Shown: piece by piece, positions 31,261 to 37,917 of the stretch
Layout: every line of letters starts with the position of its first letter
How positions within the stretch are numbered: the first letter of the stretch is position 1
From: Metridium senile
Lineage: Eukaryota; Cnidaria; Anthozoa; Actiniaria; Metridiidae
NCBI GenBank assembly: GCA_949775045.1
Contig: OX459096.1
Coordinates: 37,309,316-37,373,315 of the forward strand
Direction: 5' to 3'
DNA: 64,000 nt
Position numbers and translations under genes: made by a program
The notes under the pieces: model-generated
Database searches by the model: none
The model's input: the letters and a program-made list of their open reading frames with translations, nothing else
Told to the model about the DNA's origin: nothing

Positions 31261-32697
31261 TACAAGATGTGATTTTATTACCTGGCACCCATGACTGCTA
31301 AAAGTGTACCAGGCTCAACTTTTCCATTGACTGAAAAAGAAAACCAATAAATGGTAAATTACTGATAAGCCTGACCATTTATATGATACAACTTTTCCCT
31401 ACAATTAACTGTCTCATACAATATCTATCTTAAAACTTGAAATACAATTACAGTGGAACCCTGTTAATCTGGCCACCGAAGTGACAGCCCAAAGTGGCTG
31501 TATTAACAGGGTGGCCGTATTAAGCGGGTAAATTCTATAGTAAATGTATGAGCATGCCTTTCATTGGGACCTAGAAAACTGGCAGCAATAACGTGGTGGC
31601 CGTATTAAGCACTTGGCTGTAAGGCGGGGTACGTTCCACTGTATGTGCAATTCGCTCAAACAAAATGGTGAGTTGCATACAACAGTTCTAAGGGAAAATT
31701 GTACATGATGATGGTCGAACAAATACCACAGGAAGCTTGCACCATCAAAACCACTGACTCATATCCCCTTTATCGTTTATGGTCTGCCAGAACCCCTTCT
31801 TAATTAGGCCCCTGTTGTGACATCCAGACTTCAACAAAGTTTTTTGATAGATATATAATTTATATTTTTGATAACTTAATTGTTCTTACAATTATTTTAA
31901 AACTGAAACTTGTGTTACTGACATGAGCTTAACCTGCGAGCAGAGGTATTTTTAAACCTTAACCAACAGTTTTAAAAAAAATCCTTCTGCATGCTCGCAG
32001 GGTATAGAGTACAAACACTAAAAGTGTGCAATACTTTGTACTATTTACCACTAAATAGTCTTGATTAAACAATAGAGAACAAAAGAATTTGCTTAATTTA
32101 GCAGTATATTTAGTGGTATTTATGTTGCACACTTTTAGTGTTTGTACTCTATCACGAGATCGAAATTTGATCCCATGCATGTATATAAAGTTAGTATTTG
32201 TAATCGGTCTATTATAGTCAAAAAAAGGCTGCGAGGGGGATTAATATATACATACATCTTCCAAATAGTATTGTCACCAAGAAGCATTGATATGTATTAA
32301 TTAGCTTAATGTTATATAACTTATTAATTAACTTAATGATTAAACTCTAAAAACTATACATTTAACGTTTAAGTTTAAGTGCTACGTTAGAAGTTTAAAC
32401 AATTACCTGCATTCCTAAAAGCTTTAAGAACTACTTACCATCAAAGAGAATCTGTTTGATCCCGGGTTCATTATTTGCTTCTTTAGCACAAAGTCTTTTG
32501 CAAATTGATGGGCGCTCTAGTGCAGCAAAGACGTTGACTCCTTTCCAAGATAGAGACGATCTTTTGAGGTTTTCCCCTCCACTCGCCAGTGCCCCAACAG
32601 CGTTATTTTCTGCAGCATAACCATTGTGTGTTACTATTTCAGGGGTAACTTCATTATTGATGAGGTTAGCTATATGTTTGCTGTTAACCTCGTCCAT
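14563..32697 (-). CDS. ABCG-family (white-like) half-transporter
   Basis: Nineteen coding exons (high to low): 32439-32697, 31282-31330, 30501-30687, 29395-29466, 29216-29314, 28277-28443, 27728-27799, 26976-27078, 26088-26150, 25596-25633, 21114-21219, 19192-19323, 18523-18615, 17470-17527, 16939-17016, 16545-16650, 15655-15755, 15018-15097, 14563-14664. All phases agree; total 1965 nt, 654 aa, the usual length of ABCG half-transporters. The nucleotide-binding domain comes first: Walker A GASGAGKT (101-108), Q-loop YVQQED (145-150), signature ISGGE (209-213), Walker B ILFADE (229-234), D-loop SGLD, H-loop His266. The family marker [11 protein letters not shown] follows, then six membrane segments with YWMIGL and VFPAELPVF. 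It should work as a dimer moving lipids or other small molecules across a membrane; the substrate is unknown. An in-frame stop just upstream supports the ATG at 32697, but upstream exons may add another N-terminus. Introns contain a CACTA element, a LINE, a SINE and several MITEs. Confidence 0.95.
15257..15410. repeat. MITE, CGAATCGAAATATG family, copy 3
   Basis: The ends TATAGACCAAATCGAAATATG and CCATATTTCAATCGGTGTA are inverted repeats. Inner arms TTCTTGACTGTCTAGCC and GGGCAGTCAAGAAGAAT pair. It lies in an intron of the ABCG gene, between the exons ending 15097 and beginning 15655. Confidence 0.78.
17918..18405. repeat. MITE with CAGTAAAAACCCGC ends
   Basis: The left CAGTAAAAACCCGCGTATAA and right TTATATGCGGGTTTTTACTG are near-perfect inverted repeats, flanked by TA on both sides (17916-17917, 18406-18407). 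Several inner TGTTCTTA blocks occur. It is 488 bp with no transposase, and sits in an ABCG intron. Confidence 0.85.
18815..19128. repeat. MITE with ACAGGGTTCGTGCT ends
   Basis: The left ACAGGGTTCGTGCT and right AGCACGAACCCTGT are exact reverse complements. A 4-bp AGTA on each side (18811-18814, 19129-19132) may be the target duplication. The interior repeats TCTAAGGAGTTTTCAAGGA near both ends. It lies in an ABCG intron. Confidence 0.78.
20050..21069 (+). mobile_element. 5'-truncated, decayed non-LTR retrotransposon (L2/CR1-like)
   Basis: Translated fragments match the 3' part of a LINE reverse transcriptase: [41 protein letters not shown], and [22 protein letters not shown]. The pieces lie in more than one frame with stops between, so the copy is dead. 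The 3' end is a simple (TTA)n tail, as in L2-type elements. It lies in the ABCG intron between exons 21114 and 19323, antisense to that gene. A small palindromic insertion (20882-20940) interrupts its 3' part. Confidence 0.85.
20882..20940. repeat. 59-bp palindromic mini-element with 11-bp target duplication
   Basis: The arms AGCCTGATTTTCAGAGA and TCTCTGAAAATCAGGCT are exact reverse complements around a 25-nt centre. AGCTAGATACT stands directly on both sides (20871-20881 and 20941-20951). A related piece of the same family (AGCCTGATTATCAGA plus CCTACGCTATCGCTTT) lies near 33740. Confidence 0.75.
21904..22117. repeat. Palindromic MITE, ACAGGTTCCCATTTAAAT family, copy 3 (nested)
   Basis: This is an almost perfect palindrome: the left arm begins ACAGGTTCCCATTTAAATCT and the right arm mirrors it. 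The AGTACAGATTTAAATGGGAA segment is doubled at each end. The copy is inserted inside the CACTA-type element and is therefore younger than it. Confidence 0.88.
22960..23415 (-). CDS. Pro/Lys/Ser-rich repeat ORF inside the CACTA-type element
   Basis: A minus-strand frame of about 150 codons. Its N-terminal two thirds consist of three near-identical repeats built from [16 protein letters not shown], with an extra KKTPLP piece in two of them. The tail is basic ([22 protein letters not shown]) and the frame closes with FIFD. The content suggests a disordered, nucleic-acid-binding or nuclear tail. The upstream sequence may be spliced, so the start is uncertain. I do not recognise the family. Confidence 0.4.
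   Translation of the reverse strand: MIIDDCLVSGQNQCISAAPPKKTPLPKKTPSPASKMPSTPKNQLISAAPPKKTPSPASKMPSTPKNQLISAAPPKKTPLPKKTPSPASKMPSTPKNKLPATNSKTSSNKQPATKKHKGYAYVLEAKASEVESPLPQKRTRKAKTSLDFIFD
23601..24119 (+). CDS. ORF inside the CACTA-type element, possible transposase C-terminal exon
   Basis: A 172-codon frame in the middle of the CACTA-type element. It contains a globular-looking end with [25 protein letters not shown] and [12 protein letters not shown]. The position and this pattern would suit the C-terminal region of an animal EnSpm/CACTA transposase, but this is inference and no catalytic residues are visible. A splice acceptor (TTGTTTCCAACAG) lies just upstream, so the ORF may be a terminal exon of a gene whose other exons were lost. 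Confidence 0.4.
   Translation: MRLSGQMCLANTENHEGRPEREEEYRPTSQENACLKKCGFDPPSLVVRKTFSMKRKSTNSRDVLWRIESDRKKSQASSDSVVTFQTDSTLKIGKIVHFITFVTSGTTHNYVTLKLFKDCFLDQETGFHYANISTFDIQTVCLESISGPCVHVASVNSQQKDTIWVLNSLMSL
26205..26320. repeat. Near-perfect foldback hairpin with ~44-bp arms
   Basis: The left arm AAAGAAAATTACAAAATAGG...AAGACAAAAG and the right arm CTTTTGTCTT...CCTATTTTGTAATTTTCTTT are exact complements, separated by about 27 nt. It lies in an ABCG intron. It could be a small MITE or a source of a long hairpin RNA; no target duplication is clear. Confidence 0.7.
28669..29093. repeat. Repeat element with GTCATAAACAGGGT motifs
   Basis: The motif CTGTCATAAACAGGGTA, or close variants, recurs at least five times. 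The block begins GGCCCTGGGGAGTTACTCCCAT and ends with a C-homopolymer and CCCCTTCCTGGGTA, giving weak inverted ends. It lies in an ABCG intron and has the same general design as 29693-29996. Confidence 0.6.
29693..29996. repeat. Repeat element with TACCTTTTAGGGTC motifs
   Basis: The motif ACCTTTTAGGGTC recurs about four times. The ends ATAGGGGTGCTC and CGAGCACCCCTAT are inverted, inside outer CCCGGGGAGGGGACTCCC and a poly-C GGG end. It is an intronic MITE-like unit with no coding capacity. Confidence 0.65.
30944..31261 (+). mobile_element. tRNA-derived SINE with (ATT)n tail
   Basis: The head has a Pol III A-box TGGCCTAGCGG (about 30949) and B-box GGTTCAAGTCC (30992-31002) within a tRNA-like 72-nt segment. 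The body includes GGTTTTCTCCGGGTTATCTG and the tail is about 14 ATT units. Just before the tail it shares TTGAGACTT with the LINE remnant at 20050-21069, suggesting that a related LINE mobilised it. It lies in an ABCG intron, antisense to the gene. Confidence 0.85.
31451..31641. repeat. MITE with CAGTGGAAC ends
   Basis: The left CAGTGGAACCCTG and right GTACGTTCCACTG are inverted, flanked by TA on both sides (31449-31450, 31642-31643). The inner blocks GGCCACCGAAGTG and GTGGCCGTATTAAGC recur. It is Tc1/mariner-like, in an ABCG intron. Confidence 0.78.
32005..32151. repeat. MITE, TAGAGTACAAACAC family, copy 2
   Basis: It has the same ends and interior as the copy at 307-451, with a few substitutions (for example TAGTCTTG against TAGTGTTG). 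The TIRs here match over about 26 bp. It is intronic in the ABCG gene. Confidence 0.8.
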
Positions 32698-33157
32698 CTT
32701 TTAGTCGGTATGTTTGCTTTGGAGTTACATAATAAACGAACGGGAGCCAAAAACGTGAAAAAGTTACCACAGGTAGCCCAATAATATTTTTTCCAAAAGT
32801 CAATATCAAATGACAAATAAATGTTTTTTTTCAACAAATATATTTGAAATCAGCAAAATAGAATAAAAATGTCAGGGTTTGTGATAGAATTAAGGATAGA
32901 GGTGGAATAGGGCCGGCTTGTCAGAGCACGCTGTTCACTGTTACGTAACTATTAAATCGATAAAGCGGCCGGCAGTGAAAAAATATTTTTTTTCTTTTCG
33001 ACCAGTTTCCGCTTGATTAGCCAAGGCTAAGAAATATCAATACACAACTGAAATAAACTAAATAAATGAATAAATCATCCACATCATATAAATATAAACA
33101 AAAACACTCGGCCGAATGTATCTATAAGACCGGTGAATTGAAATTCACTATATCTAC

Positions 33158-33236
33158 CTTTCTTTACGTTCTCCATTTCTTCGAGAAGTAATCCTTCACG
33201 AATACTCGCAGCCCCGGAGACTGATTCTGAAGACAT
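33158..33236 (-). CDS. Candidate 5' coding exon of the ABCG gene (alternative N-terminus)
   Basis: An ATG-initiated frame on the minus strand encodes about 26 codons (MSSESVSGAASIREG...EENVKK type, acidic) and ends at a GTAGAT donor with one base left over. An internal acceptor (CTTCAG before 33226) would let it join in phase with the exon at 34174-34306. Downstream it could join the ABCG exon 32439-32697 through an internal acceptor such as GCTGCAG. This is inferred from splice signals only. Confidence 0.4.
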
Positions 33237-34173
33237 TTAAAACGGTTCTATCTATAACTTGCCGATTCAGGGATGGCTTTTTTAAGCAAGAATCGACAAC
33301 GCTGTGATCTTGACTATTTATAACAATGTACCTGCTACTTTTTTCCAAAACTGAAATATATTTGCGCATGCGTAGGGAAGACAATAACAAAAAACAACAA
33401 AAGACAACGGCCAATCATTTGGCGTATGGTATTTTGATTTTGATTTATATTTTATTTGGTAAAACAAAGTTAGGCAATAAGAATTTGAAAGACAATAAAA
33501 TACCGTTTCAGATTCTGGGACACGGAAGTTTGAAGTTTGTCGACATCGGGCTCGATCCAAAAATTCAGTGCATGATCAATGAAATGACTTTCTGTTTTTG
33601 ACTATATACTTAAGTTATATATTTCTATAAAGTTAATTAGTCACCAAAAACCTACAGAGCTGGCCCCGGGACCACAGAGGATCAGGGAAAATATTTTATA
33701 ACAGAAAAATATAGCCTTTTGACAAGCTTGTGAATTGTTAGCCTGATTATCAGACGGGCCTGCAGGGCCCTACGCTATCGCTTTAATTTCTCCCCAAACG
33801 CAAAGACTACGACGTACGTTTCGACATCGTCCGACATCGTTGTTTTATTAAATTATTGAACCGTACTTGCATAATAGGACAATAACATGACTTATGGAGG
33901 GCATATTGTTTAATTGCGGCCCGAGTATCGTCATTAATTTGCGCCCGAGCGGAGCGACTGATTTCACTTGATTTTCCTAATTACACCTCACTTGATAACG
34001 ACATCGGACGATGTCGGACACCGGCGTACGTGGTAACTTCTTTGCATTTGTTTTTCAAAGTCTACACTCATGAAAATAACTTAATTGAACCAGTATATAA
34101 CTTATCTCCTAACCGGTCACATGGTTATAACGATATTTCATTTTCTAATTAAACCTGTTACAACAATGCATAC

Positions 34174-34306
34174 CTTCATCTGTTGCATACTGCTTTACAC
34201 CTTGGATATCTTCATCCTCCAAAACTTTATTTCCCTTCGAAGCCCAATGATCTGTGTGTAGGTCTTTTAACTCGGTTGATGGCTCAACCGAAGTTGTTTG
34301 ATACAT
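34174..34306 (-). CDS. Candidate first coding exon of the ABCG gene
   Basis: An ATG on the minus strand opens 44 codons (starting MYQTTSVEPSTELKD) followed by a GTATGC donor in phase 1. This matches the phase-1 acceptor of the 33158-33226 segment. A long, acidic, non-conserved N-terminus would be normal for ABCG proteins. It might instead belong to a separate transcript. Confidence 0.4.
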
Positions 34307-35130
34307 GATATGTTGATACGAGTATGTAGGCTGTACTTTGTGTATTATATCTACACCCTATATCTTCCGTTTACCACCCAATAAAATTCGTCTTCAATAT
34401 ATATAGACAGTACTTCTTAAGACACACCATTGTACACTAAATGACACAGCACAAACCATGTAACATGTGTTAGATGCCGAAGCGGCAGTGGAATACGTTT
34501 AGTTGTTATTAGTTCTTTTTGTGTATGTGCAATCGACTGTGATTGCCCCTCTTATGTAATCATTTTTCAGTATCGCATGCTTGAGAGAAGATGCTAATAA
34601 TGTGATGATCTAAAAAAGTGATCTTTAAAACAATATATACCATTTCCAAGAAATGTCGGGAAATTCCATTGCATGCGTGAAATGGTAAGCATTTTTTCGG
34701 TTTGACCAAATTAAAATTACCAAAATGTTTGGTTCATCTGAAAACAGTTAGAAATTCACTTTCCAATACATTGTTTTCATTGTTTATCGTACAAAATCTG
34801 ACTTTTCAATGTTTCGCTGGTGTATGGTACGTAATCCATCTGAATGTTTTTTTTTCTCGTTTAGAAATAAAAACTAGTTGCTATATTATTTCCGTTAATT
34901 TTTGCAAATGGTACTGACAAGCAAGCCTGCTTTGCAGACTCGATATTTTACACTCAGAATATGAAAAAAAAATGGAAATGGAAAGGAACTGTTATATATT
35001 ACTACCAGAGGCCTTTCTTGATATAGCGTTTGTATCTGGTATTTCTATCCGTATATATCTTGTTGCTTACAAACCATCCGATCGGTTTTACCTAATCAAT
35101 AGGCCCTTTGCAGGACTTGGTCACGTGCCT

Positions 35131-35404
35131 ACAATCATTGCCAAAATGTGTTGGCACGATCACATTTCGGACACTTTTTTGTGGGTCTATCATTTTTTTC
35201 ATTTATGAGGATAAGTTTGTCTACCCCCCTCCCCCAATACAATGTTGCTGTTTTTCATGAAAGAGTACAAGAGTTGGAAATGTTTCCCGCGATTGACAAG
35301 GTTCATATACCCCTCCAGCAACATTGACAGGGGGAGGGGGGGTATTACAGATATAGGAACATAACAAAATCAACAATCGTGCCAACAGTTTTGTCAATGA
35401 TTGT
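35131..35404. repeat. Large imperfect hairpin, candidate replication origin (unit A)
   Basis: The left arm ACAATCATTGCCAAAATGTG...GTTGGCACGAT matches the inverse of the right arm ATCGTGCCAAC...TTTGTCAATGATTGT. Further in, CTACCCCCCTCCCCC with AATGTTGCTG pairs with CAGCAACATTGACAGGGGGAGGGGGGG. The arms are imperfect. GGGTATTAC at 35340-35348 carries the GTATTAC core of CRESS-virus origin nonanucleotides, but in the stem rather than the loop. The hairpin stands between the divergent 5' ends of the transposase frame and Rep, and the array border coincides with its base. The origin function is inferred. Confidence 0.7.
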
Positions 35405-35538
35405 CTGAGACACATATGACTTAAAACGCCATTGATATTGTTGTGGAAATGATATGAAATTTTCAGGACACAAAGTACATAGTGTACCGATTTGAACAGT
35501 AGCAAATTTTTTTCCAGAAAGAAGTTAATACTATCATG

Positions 35539-35546
35539 TGACGTCA
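35539..35546. promoter_or_regulatory. CRE-like palindrome TGACGTCA
   Basis: A perfect TGACGTCA octamer lies between the hairpin and the transposase frame. It is present in every unit. It matches the ATF/CREB consensus, but any role is speculative. Confidence 0.35.
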
Positions 35547-35809
35547 CTTTTGTTTAAAGTGCTTTAAATGAATGTAAAATTTACATGACAAGACACTTAT
35601 ATGCTCTATATTCGATAACACCCGTGTTCAAAATAAATGTTCTAAGGTAATAAGCAGTCCTTAACACATATATGCTTCGTAGTTGATATATTTATACTAT
35701 ATCTCGCGCAAAATTGGATAACCATAGTAACGCCCAAAAATGCACGCGCTTAAGGCGTACGCAACAATACACGTCATTGTGAAGATATCAACGTTTGGAG
35801 AGGGTGAAA

Positions 35810-36904
35810 ATGGTCTTCAAAGGCAAGATTAATGCCTATTAATGTGCCAGAGCGTATGTTCTGTTTAGAAAAAACACATACTCTCTTTCGGAAATAGCAG
35901 AGATGTGTTCTATATCAAAAAGCAGTGTAAGAAGAATTGGTTTAAACAAAATGAAGCGGAATTCAAAACAACCCGACAAGAAAAGTAAGTTGGGAAGAAA
36001 GACTAACTTAACTGACAGAGAAAGAAGAATTCTATCCAGGGGAATCAAAAGGATCAGGAAAGAGGACGTAAATTTTACAGTGAAATCTTTAATAGAGTAT
36101 TGCGGGCTTTCGCAGCGGAAAACAAGCTACCGGACTTACCTCAGAGAAATACAAAGATTAGGGTACAAGAGTTTACAGACTTGAAGAAAGGGACTAATCA
36201 GTGAATCTGACAGAAAGAAAAGACTTAAATTTGCAAAAGACAATGTAAAAACATTGAAAACTACACCAAACTATTGGACGGAGGACATGGTATTTTATCT
36301 TGACGGAGTTTCTTTTATTCATAAGTACAATCCGAAAGCAAATGCAATGAGTCCTAAAGGGAGGGTTTGGAGAAAAAGAAATGAGGGATTACAAATAACA
36401 TCTAAGGGTTCGAAGAGTCTAGCAGGAGGAAGAAGGCTCCACCTTTTGGTTCTTATTAGTTATAGACAAGGTGCTATTTTTATTGAACAATACCACAAAA
36501 TAGATGGCGAGTATTTCGCTGACTTTATTACTAGAAATTTTGAAAACATTTTCAAAAAGTTTTCAAAAACCAAAGCCAGAAAATTTGTTATGGACAACGA
36601 TCCTAGTCAAAATAGCTCATTAGCTAAAAAAGCACTAAAAAAATCAAAGGCTACAATGGTGTGTATTCCTGCAAGGTCTCCAGACCTAAATCCGATTGAA
36701 AATATTTTTAATTTAGTTAAAAGAAAAATAAATAATGATGCTATAGAGCAAAATATTCTTAAAGAGAATTTTGAAACTTTTAAAGAACGTGTTATTGATA
36801 CTTTATATTCGTTTGATACAACTGTCATAGACAAAACTATTCAAAGCATTCCCAAAAGACTTGAAGATATTATTAAATCCAAGGGATTTAGAACTAAATA
36901 TTAG
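35810..36904 (+). pseudogene. Tc1-type DD34E transposase, two in-frame stops (unit A)
   Basis: One continuous frame of 364 codons starts at an ATG (MVFKGK) and is cut by TAA at 35840-35842 and TGA at 36182-36184, with no frameshift. The N-terminal part has a helix-turn-helix (SLSEIAEMCSISKSSVRR) and a basic GRKTNLTDRE GR-type linker. The catalytic part shows FYLDGVSF (first Asp, codon 36302-36304), FVMDNDPSQN (second Asp) and SPDLNPIEN (Glu), with exactly 34 residues between the second Asp and Glu, as in Tc1. The last segment ends GFRTKY. The downstream 216-codon piece has no ATG at its start. Every other copy has the same two stops, so amplification came after inactivation unless the stops are read through. 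Confidence 0.9.
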
Positions 36905-37050
36905 ATTTACTACCTTGTATTAGTACATCCATTTTGCCTTTAAAGACCATTTTCACTCTCTTCACTGTCTTATGAAATTGATATTTTCACAATCACATTG
37001 TTGTCACGTAATCAGTATTTATATAGTGTGCAGTGTCTTCTGTGCAGAAC

Positions 37051-37421
37051 ACGGTACTCCATTGTAAAATCGTAATGATTCACTAAGTGCAACAATAAAA
37101 AGAGCTTAGACCTTGATCAATGTTTTATTGATGTTTATTCTAACTATTTCCTACAGAAATTATATTCAAAAAGCCTAACATGCCCATTTTATCAACGGTA
37201 CTCCACACAAAACTTGTATTAATTGTTTTGAACATGTCTTCATCTTTTTATAAGTGATTCAACGTGGAGTACCGTTGGTTTTGAGTTAAATACTACAATT
37301 TGAAATATAAACTAAACGTCAGACAATTAAAGAATATATACAAACCCTATTGTTGAAAAAATTGGAGGGATATTTGTTTAATTTGGGGAGTAATCTATTA
37401 TTTAACAGTGGAGAACCGTTG
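37051..37421. repeat. Paired GGAGTACCG motifs: IR/DR-like Tc1 ends or iterons (unit A)
   Basis: Four related motifs: ACGGTACTCC at 37051, CAACGGTACTCCAC at 37193-37206, its exact reverse complement at 37264-37277, and GTGGAGAACCGTTG (one mismatch) at 37408-37421. The outer pairs are 142 and 144 bp apart, mirror-symmetric about 37235. This is the layout of two long Tc1/Sleeping Beauty-type ends (each with an outer and an inner transposase site) abutting back to back. The alternative is Rep-binding iterons. Confidence 0.65.
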
Positions 37422-37563
37422 CTATTTCACGGACAACTATATACAAGCGCACATGGTGTTGAATGACACATTACAGACGTCATGTCTATACAAACAATGT
37501 TTTCTTTAATGTATTATCTCTGTATAGAGATAATAAATATATTTATATCTATAGTATAAGTAT

Positions 37564-37841
<278 letters not shown>

Positions 37842-37917
37842 AATGTATGTACACAAATTTATTAGCAAAAATGTATGTACAAAAATTTATTAGCATACAT
37901 ACATATTCTTTGTTCAT

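Larger units (their letters stand above)
32698..35130. other. ABCG upstream region up to the array border
   Basis: It holds two candidate 5' exons of the ABCG gene (33158-33236 and 34174-34306, minus strand). It also holds an inverted repeat pair, CGACATCGTCCGACATCGTT near 33820 and AACGACATCGGACGATGTCG near 33996. No other gene is supported. Host sequence stops abruptly at 35130, where the tandem array begins. Confidence 0.5.

Noticed and set aside
34972..35208. 78-codon plus-strand ORF crossing the host-array border
   Set aside because: It joins unrelated host and element sequence by chance at 35131 and has no recognisable domain.
35221..35547. 108-codon frame over the hairpin, present in each unit
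   Set aside because: It runs through the inverted repeat and its G/C homopolymers, giving PPPP and GGGG stretches. It has no family resemblance and is best explained as a by-product of the hairpin.
36607..36834. 75-codon frame antisense to the transposase
   Set aside because: It is a shadow of the conserved transposase coding sequence on the opposite strand.
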